This document shows positions 44,801-54,750 of a stretch of DNA of 64,000 nt, in pieces. Origin of the DNA: Girardinichthys multiradiatus (Eukaryota > Chordata > Actinopteri > Cyprinodontiformes > Goodeidae). The notes under the pieces are model-generated. The model worked only from the letters and a program-made list of their open reading frames with translations. It had not been told where the DNA came from and did not search any database. The DNA lies in contig NC_061815.1 in assembly GCF_021462225.1 (NCBI RefSeq), positions 49,229,873-49,293,872 on the forward strand. The letters are read 5' to 3'. How positions within the stretch are numbered: position 1 is the stretch's first letter; the number at the start of each line of letters is the position of its first letter. Position numbers and translations under genes: made by a program.

Positions 44801-47329
44801 CTAAGTATCTAACATCTTCATCACTCAGTTAAAACATTTAATTTATTATCATGCTATATAAAAATGATTTTCAACATACTGTATATATTCCACACTTAAT
44901 TCTGCAGGTGACACAAGGTCCTTAAACGACAAATGTTGTGCTGTATTATAATAAAAGGTCAAGCTGAATGACAATTAACCGGATCTAAATGTGACAATGA
45001 AAAGAACGTTCTGCTATGAGTTGGGCAATTATTAATTAATCACAGAACCATACTCAAATATTAGTTTTCCTCTATGTTGTTTAACAAAACTAGTTGGCTG
45101 TGCTGAAAGATGTCACAATCTGATTTCTTGTACTGAAACCAACCTGTGTCATTTGGACCAAGAATTGGCCACCACCAAGTCTCATTATGATATTTTCATA
45201 AAGTTAATAAATCAATGCAATTTATATTATTTTTAACTCTGTAGCTTTCAAGTAGAGCAACACACAGCTGTTCATTTAATCAGTATTACACATAGTGACC
45301 AGCCAGTGACCAGGATATTGCAGTCTCTTCCATTCCTCCTTTTCCAGACAGCAACAGGTATTTTGTCCCAACTGAATTTTTTGCAGGTCAGCCTGAATAT
45401 GCTACTCCAACATGGCTGAATAGCAATATCGTTCCAACAAGTTCCATTGAACATGCATCATTTTTATGTGACACATCCAGCTGCAGCCTTCATTAAACTC
45501 ACATCTTGAGTTTATTGAAGACCAATACAAATCATTTTAAACTACCATAGATCAAATCTGGACCTCCCATAAAAAACAGTAAACTTTTGTCCCTGTTAAC
45601 CAAGATAACATGAACCAAATGAGCTACAGCAAGTGCTATGACAGTCCCCTCAGTTGAGATAAAAAGCTGTGAAATCAGTCATTTAGCAGACACACTTCAT
45701 TAGGAAAGTTCACAAACTCAGGCTGCTGTCAGGGGAGTTCACAAATACTGAGATTAATGCCTAGGCTACAAACATGAGGAGGTGCCTTCAAACTAAAGCT
45801 ATAAAGCATACATCAGAAAAGTCATCACAATATCTATTTGTGCAATATTTCCATCACAGCAGACCGCACAGATAAAGTCCATGGTAGACTAATATATTTT
45901 AAGTACCTTGTTTGCATATTTTGCATGCCAGTAATATGCAACATTTGACCGATTAGATGGACTTATCCTGTCATCAACGGTTGTGGTTTAGGCGCCAAAG
46001 TTCACAGAGTTTGGCTGGGATATTGTAATGAAGAAAAACAAAGAAAATAATGTGGAAAAAGAAGATAATCATAATCAGCAATCATAATCAATATTGTTAT
46101 TGTTAAACAACCCCTTGTTTCACTGATATAGCGTAGCCCCACTTTTAACAATAGTATTTATTTTGTTAAAGCTAAACAATGTGTTTTGTCAGCTGTCTTT
46201 TATAAAGGAAGACACAACTAGAAAGGAATAAGTTAAGGCCACCAAAGTGAATTCCTTTTTACCCAGAAGAGATCCCAGGTCAGCAGACCGGAGCTGCTGT
46301 TCTTGCCCAGGGTCACATTTTAAACCATCTGCCAGAAAAGCAGGAATAAATCTGGGGTTGTCACATAGACATGGTAACTAACATGCTTTTGAACTATCTT
46401 TGTAAATGATAAATGCTGAAAAAAGGGACATTTAAAGATTTGTCACACTTTTATGACTCTTCATAGTAGTTATAGTCTCCAGCACTCTCCAGTCTTCCCA
46501 TCACCCCACCTTTCTGTTCAGACACAGAGCCAGCTCTCTGTGTTGAGCACCGTTCAGGTTCCAGCTTAAGGTAGCTGCTGCTTATAGACTGAATAAAAAT
46601 GATGTGTCAACATTTTCTTTCACTCAGATGGAGTAAAGCATGTTTTCTGAATAATGCTCCCTCCACTGAATTAGAATTGAACCTTCTGTGTTGATAATGC
46701 AGCTGCAGCACTCTATCTGTGTGTGTTTCTCTGCATCAGCATGTTTTAAATAAAAAAGAAAATCAACACTTTCTGGAGACAATAATGTTTTCATGTATTA
46801 TGAATTAAAATAATCCAAAAAGAGCTGATTTTCAAAGATATTTCAGTTTCCTTTTGAGCAGACATCACCAGAACAAACTAGATGCAAACAGTATTTTAGA
46901 GCCTTTGGTCAGTTGATTGGGATCTTAGATTTTACACATTGATTAAATGCTATTTAAAAACTTTAACATTGTAAAATGTGTTCTTAATTGACAAGGTTAT
47001 CTTACAGAGGAAGTGCTGCCTACATGCACATTGACAGTATGTGTCTGGGTGACTTTTTGTGACACATTAGGGTCATTTGACAGAGAAGAGAAAAGAAAAA
47101 GAAATCCTGTCATGTTTCATTGCACCAAAATGCCAAGTGAGTATTTCCTACTGATAACAGAGACAGTTTGAAAACATTGGATAGAAATGTCATATGGTCG
47201 TGTCAACCAGAACAGGCTCAGCCTCAGAAAAATTGTTTTATGTTAAACTGCCCACCATGTTTTTTATAAGTCAAAAGCCCAACAATGTGGTGTGTGTTTG
47301 GATCCAGCACCCTTTTCTCTAATACATAA
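41881..47329. other. 5.4-kb gene-free stretch
   Basis: I see no gene and no repeat family that I can name. Simple features are a (CAAA)n-like run at 44533-44560 and A-rich runs near 44775-44800. Frames are all under 80 codons with no domain. Patches at 43340-43560 and 46440-46760 are less AT-rich and could be conserved noncoding, with no direct evidence. Confidence 0.45.
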
Positions 47330-47781
47330 AATCCAGTGCAACCAGATACCACCAGAAATAAAGTCCAACTGTGTGTGATCAGGGTCTAACTACAGCTGCC
47401 CTGTTTCTGTCCTCAGAGGTTTATTAGAGAACATTAGAGAACAAACAACATCATGGAGACCAAGGAACATATAGCAGACAGGTCAGGGAGAAGGCTCTGG
47501 TTCAGTTTAAAGCAGGGTTAGCTTCTAAAACAATATCCCAAGCTTTGAACATCTCCCAGAGTTCTTTTCAATCCATCATCTAAAGATGGAAAAGGATCGT
47601 TCAACTGCAGACCTACCAAGATGGACTTCCACCTATATTGACAGGCTGGTTAAGGAGAGCAATAATCAGGAGAAGCAACCAAGAGGCCCATGGTAACTCT
47701 GGAGAAGATGCAGAGATCCACAGCTCAGGGGAGAAATCTGTCATCAGGGTTGATTTGAGGCATGTACTTACAAATCTGGCC

Positions 47782-48930
47782 CCGTATTCACAAAGAATCC
47801 TGAGACTAAAAGTAGCTCCTAGTGATGTGATCTAAGAAAAATCTTAGAATTTCTCCAATTCTAAGATTTTAATGGAATTTTCCCCTTTAGCTTCAGAGAC
47901 CTCCTAACATGAGGAGATGTTAAAAGTAGTGAGGAGGACCTTTAGTGAGACTGAAACTGTCTAAGCCGAGAAGATGGAGGAAAGACGGAGAGAAAGGAGA
48001 GATATTCTCTTACAATGAACAACAGTGACTGTTATGATTGTTCTAGAAGTTTATGTTCTCATTTACTCGACTGTTTAGGGGGTAGATCCCTGCACCATGG
48101 TGTACTGGCTCCATGGTGCAGGGATCTACCCCTAAACAGTCGAGAAGTTATCTGGTGTTCTGCTATCTCCTCTCCAGCTTCTGAATACAGCAGGAACCAG
48201 AGCTGCTCACATTCCAGGCTGGTGCTGAAAGCAGAGGGAACGACGTATTGATCTGCTGGGAATGCCTGTTGGTTCCCACTGTGATCCCAGGACCAAATCT
48301 ACCTTTTAACACTCCTCTCTTCTCCTCTACCAGCAGGCTCTGCTCCTCTGTTCAGCTCAGTTTTCTCCACCATTTTATCTCCATTTTGTTTTGGTTATTT
48401 TACCAAACTAAACCTCTGCGTACAAGAAGGAGATCACAGTAAAATGCTGACAGCGTGTCCACTTTAATACCAAATAGATGAAGAAGAAAATTGAGCATTT
48501 AAATAAGCTACATTCAAACATTTAGATTTTTGTGACAGTTAAAATATTTTGCTAAGTTCTATCATCATAATTCACACATTTCTGAAATCCAGTCTAAATT
48601 CTATCATCAATTAATTTCTCTCCATTGATTACTAGGAGCACATTTGTTCTTGTGTTTTTGTAAGTTGTTTTTGTAACAACCAATCACAGCTCTTAGAAGT
48701 CAGCATCACACCTAGCAATGGGGTCAACCACACAGAGCAACGGGGTCAACCACACCTCCTCACAAAGATAGGAATTTATGTTGTTTCCCGCTTGGAGTCG
48801 CTCTCAGCAGCGAACTGAATCACTCTTAAACTGAGACTCCTTGGCAGGAATATTTAGGCTAAGATACGAGTTCTCTGAGAGACTCTGAGGATCGTTGGGA
48901 ATATGGACCCTATCTTTGGGAATATGGACC
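47782..48930. mobile_element. MITE-like nonautonomous transposon inside the outer Tc1
   Basis: This is the 1.15 kb separating the two halves of the outer Tc1 gene. Its ends are imperfect inverted repeats of about 28 bp (CCGTATTCACAAAGAATCCTGAGA against CCATATTCCCAACGATCCTCAGAG). CTGGCC occurs directly outside on both sides (47776-47781 and 48931-48936), consistent with a 6-bp target duplication, though the exact edge is ambiguous. The last 17 bp are tandemly doubled at a 21-bp period (48895-48911 and 48916-48932). No transposase is visible; an arginine-rich stretch encoded around 47973-48005 may be a scrap of one. The superfamily is uncertain (PIF/Harbinger is one possibility). It contains the long hairpin at 48067. 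Confidence 0.65.
48067..48143. repeat. Near-perfect hairpin, 33/34-bp arms, 10-nt loop
   Basis: The left arm 48067-48100 and the right arm 48111-48143 are reverse complements, apart from one extra G in the left arm's G run (GGGGG against CCCC). The arms begin TCGACTGTTTAGGG and end TGCACCATGG. The loop is TGTACTGGCT. Such near-identity between arms indicates either a recent origin or gene conversion between arms. If transcribed it would make a stable stem. Confidence 0.92.
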
Positions 48931-49004
48931 CTGGCCTTTATTGAAGATTCTCAAGACCAAAGCCATAGTTGAAGAGGACAACACAAAGTCCTGCATCAAT
49001 TAAA

Positions 49005-49115
49005 TTAAATTCAATTCATTTCAGTTGTATTTATATGGTGCCAAGTTACAACAAATGTCATCTCAAGACACTTTACAAAGTCAGTTCAATTGAATCATAC
49101 AGATTTCAAGTCGGG
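49005..49115 (-). repeat. L2-type tail fragment, reverse orientation
   Basis: On the minus strand, CTTGAAATCTGTATGATTCAATTG leads to GTGTCTTGAGATGACATTTG, then ATATAAATACAACTGAA and a degenerate (TTGAA) end. It matches 16372-16482 and sits inside the outer Tc1. Confidence 0.7.
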
Positions 49116-49134
49116 TACATACGTTCGTTTAGAT

Positions 49135-49305
49135 GCATCTCATATTGAAGACACCTGAATTAAGGGAAGGGCTTATTTTCTTTACTCTGCAGAACTTGAT
49201 GAGAAGCTAAGGAGGTAATTCAGCCATTTGATACAGGTGTTTTGGAGCAGGAATGCATCTAAAAGTTGCAGGACAGTGGCTCTCAAGGACTTGGATTTAG
49301 ACCAA
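49135..49305. repeat. Short fish interspersed repeat fragment
   Basis: Contains CAGGTGTTTTGGAGCAGG and ATGCATCTAAAAGTTGCAGGACAGTGGCTCTC. It matches the fragment at 32660-32745. It interrupts the outer Tc1 before the TTTAGACCAAAGCATATTCATG segment of the transposase gene. Confidence 0.5.
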
Positions 49306-49554
49306 AGCATATTCATGTGTGAGAATGGCCCAGCGAAAGTACAGATCTAAATCAAACTACAGTGGCTTCTAAAAGTATTCATACCCCTTGAACATTTCCA
49401 CATACATAAATATATTTTATTGGAGTTTGAAGTGAAAGACCAACACAAAGTGATATAAAATTCTAAAGTGGAACACAAATTATGAATGATTTCTTTTTTT
49501 TTACAAATAAAAAACTGAAAAGGGCATTGTGTAAAAGTATTCAGCCCCCCTGAG

Positions 49555-50546
49555 TCAATACTTTGTGGAACCACCTTTTGCTACAATTACAGCTGCAAGT
49601 CTTTTAGGGTATGGCTCTACCAGCTTTGCACATCTAGTGACTGAGATTTTTGCCCATTCAACTTTGCAAAACAGCTCAAGCTCAGTCAGATTAGATGGAG
49701 TTTTCAGATCTTGACACAGATTCTGGTCTGGACTTTGGCTGGGCCATTCTAACACATGAATATGTTTTGTTTAAACCATTCCATTGTAGCCCTGTCTTTA
49801 TTTTTAGGGTCGTTGTCCTGCTGGAAGGTTTACCTCCGCCCCAGTCTCAAGTCTTTTGCAGACTGCAACAGGTTTTCTTCCAAGATTGCCCCATATTTGG
49901 CTCCATCCATCTTCCTATCAAGTCAGACCACGTTCCCTGTCCCTGCTGAAGAGAAGCACTCCCAGAGCATGATGCTGCCACCACCATATTTGACAAAGGG
50001 GATGGGGATGATGTGTTCAGAGATAGTGCAGTGTTAGTTCTCCCCCACACATAGCATTTTGCATTTTGGCCAAAGTGTTCAATCATGGTCTTGACTGAAC
50101 AAAGCACCTTGTTCCACATGTTTGCTGTATCCCCAACATGGCCTCTGGCAAACTACAAACCGGACTTCTTATTGTTTTCTTTTAACAATGGCTTAATTCT
50201 TGCCACTCTTCATAAAGACCACATTTGTGCAGTGCACGGCTAATAGTTGTCCCATGGATAGTGTCCCCCACCTGACCTTGGATCTCTGCAGTTCATCCAG
50301 AGTCACCATGGGCTTCTTGGCTGCATCTCTGATCAGTGCTCTCCTTGTTCGGCCTGTATGTTTAGGTGGACGGCTTTGTCTTGGTAGGTTTACAGTTGTG
50401 CCGTACTCTTTCCATTACTAGATGATGGATTGAACAGTGCTCCATGAGATGTGCAAAGCTTGGGAAATCATTTTGTAGCCTAAGCCTGCTTTAAACGTCT
50501 CCACAACTTTATCACTGACCTGTCTGGTGTGTTCCTTGGACTTCAT
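49555..50546 (-). pseudogene. Tc1 transposase pseudogene of the inner element
   Basis: The gene starts at the ATG at 50546 (MKSKEHTRQVSDKVVETFKA on the minus strand) and ends near 49555 (VAKGGSTKY, stop). This spans about 990 bp, near the full length of the family (about 340 residues). The helix-turn-helix domain occupies the first 50 codons but is cut by an in-frame TAG after about codon 38. The frame then shifts several times: the glycine-rich block before the catalytic Asp ([14 protein letters not shown], about 49990-49960) and the C-terminal W-P-S-Q-S-P-D block (residues 4-10 of the frame 49555-49755) lie in different frames. Overall order is complete and there are no large deletions. It was therefore inserted as an intact or nearly intact element, and decayed afterwards. 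Confidence 0.85.
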
Positions 50547-50801
50547 GATGCCGTTTGCTCCCCAATATTCACTTAACCAACCTCTGAGGCTGTCACATGG
50601 CAGCTGTAATTGTACTGAGATTAAATTACAGACAGGTGAGGATCTATTTAGTCATTAGCAATTATCAGACAACTTCTGAAGGCAATTGGTTGCACTCTAA
50701 AGGGCTGAATACTTTTGCACACTGCACTTTCCAGTTTTTTATTTGTAAAAAAAAAAAAAAAAGAAATCATGCATATTTTTGTTTCACTTCACAATTGTAT
50801 T

Positions 50802-50907
50802 TGTTAGGATTAATAGGAATGTATGAACCTGACTGTTGTGAAGTGCCTTGAGGCAACATGTGTTGTGAATTGGCGCTATATAAATAAAACTGAATTGAAT
50901 TGAATTA
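50802..50907 (+). mobile_element. L2-type tail inserted in the inner Tc1's right inverted repeat
   Basis: TTGTTAGGATTAATAGGAATG to the (TGAAT)n end, matching 18494-18606. Its removal would restore the continuity of the Tc1 inverted repeat (CAATTGTAT...ACCACTTTGTGTTGG). It is the youngest visible insertion in the nest. It is only the last 106 bases of a longer repeat, as expected for 5' truncation. Confidence 0.75.
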
Positions 50908-51220
50908 TACCACTTTGTGTTGGTTGTTCACACAAAATTCCAATAACATATATGTATGTTTGTGGTTGTAATGTGACAATATGTGGAAAGGTTTAAGGGC
51001 TATAAATACTTACAAGCCACTGTAAGAATCTCTGGCAAGCCTAAAAAATTGATGTTCATGAACGCTTTTCATCCAGTCTGTTTCAGTTTATAGATGCTCA
51101 AAGCTGGTAGAGAAAGACCCCAAAATACCTGCAGATGGACCTGCAGCTAAGGGTAGTTCTTCAAAGAATTGATTTGGGTTGCAGAATACAAATGCTTTGA
51201 ATACTGTCTAACTGCCTTGT

Positions 51221-52689
51221 AACTTGTTGACAGCGTTTTGGCATATAACTACAGTATGTAAAGATTTTTTTGTATTGTATTTGGTACTTGATTTAAGACT
51301 TTAGAATATGTCCCACTGTTATTATTTTCAACCTGCTTAGAAAATTACCCAGGACAGCAGCTACCTCCTGCAGCATAAAAACTGCTTTCAGGGTTCACAT
51401 TGTTGTTACCGCCTCCTTCACAAAATAGTAAGATTCAAAAAGTTGAATCGCCCCCTCAGCTCGACTGTTTTGGTTGCGTTGTCAGTTTCAGTACCACTGC
51501 AGCTGTCAAGTCAGTTTACTTCTGTCATTTCTGTAACCACTTACAACTGCCGCCATGTTGCCCTAAAGGACTCAAAGACATTAGGTTTAGTCAGTTCTTA
51601 GAAGGATGATCTGCTATGATGCCAGACATCAAGCTCTTCATGGCACCTTTTATCCTTAAACTTGTCCGTTTTGGTCTTGTTTTAATTATTTTAGAAGCTC
51701 GCTGTCTTTCCTGAGAGGGAGAAAAAAGGCTGCCAAGACTTTTCTGTTTTCCTGCTGGGTTGCTTTGAATGTCCAAGCTGTTCTTGGGTCAAACACCATG
51801 CAGACTCTGCAATAACATTTTAAGGTGACTGAATGAGAATGTGTTCATAGAGCAGCAAGGTTTCTAACCTTAAGGTTTCTATTATTGTATATTTTGATAA
51901 GTATATAATCTCTTTTTTTGTTTGCTTTCTCACTCTCTTATGTCAGCTCAAATGATAAATGACCTGATTTAACATGGACATTAAACACAATTAGTGAGCC
52001 TGAGTACGTTTAAACTCCCAAAAAAGCATATATGACACATCACTGTGTGTGACTGTCAAAAAAGATCTTGCTCAGATCAGTGGATTTGGCTGCTTAACAG
52101 ATGGCTGATGCAAGTGAAGCATCTTGAGGCTATATATAAAGAAGGAAAATAATCATTGTGTACACAAACTCATATGAACTCAAAATTATCTTTGGCTGCT
52201 GCCCAGGGAACCTATCTCTTATTCTCCAGTAGTCAGTGCAGTGCCACCATTTTTACATACTCAGGATTATTGATGAACAATTAGACATGTGGACATCATT
52301 ACCTTAGTCAATATTTTTGTAATAAACATATTGCAATTAAAATTATGCTTTCAATTAGTAAAATAAATTCAATAAAAATATTTTCAGAATTCCTAGAAAA
52401 TGAATTACTCATTTACACCTGCAGGTTGATTCCTAAAGTCACTTTGAGTACTACTGATTGACACTTTTGGTTACAATAGTTAAAAAATCTGCAGTTCATT
52501 GCTTCTTCACCTAAAATTTACATTTTACACATTTCCAGCACAAATCATCCTGCTTTCACTGCTTACGTTACTGCTTATTGCCAACACAAATATGAACACT
52601 TTACAGTTCTCTACAAACTAAACATAGAAGTGGTTTTATTTAATCCTGTGCTAAAAGTACCAGTTCTGGGTAATGAGTCTGGACGGCAC
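51221..52689. other. Gene-free stretch
   Basis: No gene or repeat family is recognised. Frames around 51400-51776 on both strands lack domains. Confidence 0.45.
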
Positions 52690-53064
52690 CAAGGAAATAG
52701 ACTAATGTCCCTTTGGCTTTTTTCACATATTGTTACATTTCATCCACATAATTCAGTGTGTTTGAGATGTTGTGTGACAGAACAATACAAAGTATTTTAA
52801 ATGATGCATGGTTGTAAATATGATTTACAAAGAAAAATCTGAAATGTGAGGAATATCTTTGTATTAAGCTACAACTGAGATGATACTTCGTAGGACCACC
52901 TTCCACTGTGGCTCATCTGAACTCTAGATCTCCGTTTACCGGAAGTCTGAAGGATAATGGCGGCACTAGATTTTGCTTAAGAGTGTCAGCATAAAGTGAG
53001 CTAATTACAAATGCAAGCCACAGTTTTCAGATCCTGGCCATGTTTTTTTTTTTTTTTTTTTTTA
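52690..53064 (-). mobile_element. Decayed Tc1-type relic with poly(T) edge
   Basis: CACATATTGTTACATTTCATCC and AGGACCACCTTCCACTGTGG resemble the terminal and gene-end sequence of Tc1 copies, as at 49440-49570. AATGCAAGCCACAGTTTTCAGAT (about 53010) matches the opposite end, seen also at 56583. The gene itself is gone. A (T)22 run closes the block at 53043-53064. Confidence 0.45.
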
Positions 53065-54750
53065 CAAACTCTTATTATCTTATTCTTTGGAAGAATGCTA
53101 TGTGGAATGTGGAACAAGATGAGGTTCAAGAAAATGTTGCTTTGATCAACATTTATGTTCTTCTTCAATCAAATGACTCACTGTTAAATAAAAAAGTAGA
53201 CTTGATGAAACTCTGCTGAAATGATTCAGTTGAAACGTTGCATTTTTGTTGTAATATTTTACATAGATATCTGCCTACAACAAAACAAAATGTTTATACT
53301 TATGTTTGAATTTGATAGTTTCTAAATTACCCGCAAATATCTTTAATTCCTAAAAAAAATACCATAATTCCCATGGAAAGTTTCTAATTTGAATTACCCT
53401 GCTAAACTTTATGGACATTTAATGTAGATTGAACAGAATCAAAATAAGATGCATTTGCTAATAAACTTCTTGGCTTATCTTATTTTACATTTTTTTAATC
53501 AATATTTTTAATTTGAACCAATGAAGTGACTTGAGCACCTAGAGATCTTGCAGAAACATCCAGGCGATGTCAAAACCAACAGCTTTTATTTTTTTCTCCT
53601 TAATAGCCAAAGCTGTGTTTTACAAGTCTGAAGCACCACCAACTTTACATCAGGAGGGGTAAACTGATATAAAAGAATAGAAATGACAGTAATTAGCTTA
53701 TTTATTTAGTTTGGATAAAACCAAGAATGTCTTCTGTTAAATCAGTAGGTAGGAAAATGACATTGCGCTTGGAAGCGCCCCATGAAGCATTGTAGCCGGC
53801 GAGGCATTTTTCATTCTGTGACTTGAGCGTAATAAAGAAGGATAATGTTGATGGCATGGCAATGTGCTTTGCTGAATTTCACGTAATTGGACACAGGAGG
53901 GGCTGACAGGCAATTACATTGGATGAAAAGTGATAATAAAACTAATACAAAGAGGATCGTAAGATATGCATTGACGTGTCCAGAGAATTCTAACAGGCAA
54001 GCATTCCTGAATGGAGATTGAGGGCTTTCAGCCTGCGTTAGCATCCAACCCAATGATTAATATCTTGATAATGCAGCCCGCTTGCTCGGCTCAAACTGAT
54101 ATTGTGCTGACAGCAGGAAGATGTGTGTGCCAGTTAAAGTAGTTTAAACGAATCCGGTGACAAAGCAATACTTTATTTTATTTATCTTATTTCTCCTGCT
54201 TTTCATTGCTGCTATTCATTTCCCCTATGACAGCTCATGCCATGGTGTGTGTTGATATGCAGGGAAACGGACTGTAAAGTGTAGGGAAATGTCCCATGTT
54301 CGACATTTCCATTCATTGTAAGGAGAAATCCTATCACAGCAAAGGTGATGGAGCGGAGAGAAAAACAGACCAAGTGAAACATGTTTCATGTCGTCCTGTA
54401 TTGATTTAAGAATAATTAGCTGTACCCAAGCCCATCTTCATCTCGGTAAGACGCTATCTGACACGTGACATTTGAAGTGAATTAAATGATTCACGTCTAC
54501 TGTAATCTATACTAAAGCAGACAAGCTGTGTCTTAAAAAGCATTACAAGGCTGTGATGGAGCAGTTTCCTCACAGATCTTCATGTTGTCATCCTAGAATT
54601 CATATTCAGCAGAGACCTTGCTAACTGAATGGCCTCCTAATTGCTAGTATATGTTTATTTTTCAAAAAAGGGACCGGCGGTTTCCCTGTAGAAGGAAATG
54701 TGAACACTGAGAAGGTGCTAAACTCTGGAGTAACTCTACGACTGCACATA
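53065..54750. other. Gene-free stretch, candidate conserved noncoding DNA at 53750-54480
   Basis: No gene or recognised repeat. The part 53750-54480 has balanced composition and long stretches without simple repeats, including homeodomain-like CACGTAATTGG and CAGGCAATTACATTGG words near 53880-53920. I flag it as the best enhancer-like patch in the window, on texture only. Confidence 0.35.

Larger units (their letters stand above)
49360..51022 (-). mobile_element. Inner full-length Tc1 transposon, TA target duplication
   Basis: The left end is CAGTGGCTTCTAAAAGTATTC and the right end, reverse-complemented, is CAGTGGCTTGTAAGTATTTAT. The inverted ends match well over about 46 bp, and a second similar block lies about 170 bp inward (AAAAGTATTCAGCCC near 49536; GGGCTGAATACTTTTGC near 50702). 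This is the IR/DR arrangement of fish Tc1 elements. TA flanks both sides (49358-49359 and 51023-51024). It inserted into the outer Tc1 in the opposite orientation. A 106-bp L2-type tail lies in its right inverted repeat; without it the element is about 1.56 kb, a normal Tc1 length. Confidence 0.9.
47330..51220 (+). mobile_element. Outer Tc1 transposon relic holding a nest of insertions
   Basis: The 5' part (47330-47781) has the leader (CCTCAGAGGTTTATTAGAGAAC), the ATG at 47453 (METKEH...), the helix-turn-helix region and the CAGAGATCCACAGCTCAGG linker. The gene stops at CAAATCTGGCC (47771-47781). It resumes after the MITE-like insertion with CTTTATTGAAG (48937), is interrupted again by repeat pieces at 49005-49300, and has the ATTCATGTGTGAGAATGGCCCAGCG segment at 49308-49337. 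It is then cut by an inner Tc1 (49360-51022) and finishes from 51025 (ATCTCTGGCAAGCC... GCTCAAAGCTGGTAGAGA). All fragments lie in the same order and orientation as in one Tc1 transposase gene. That makes a single ancestral copy the best reading. Stops and deletions are numerous. Confidence 0.75.
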
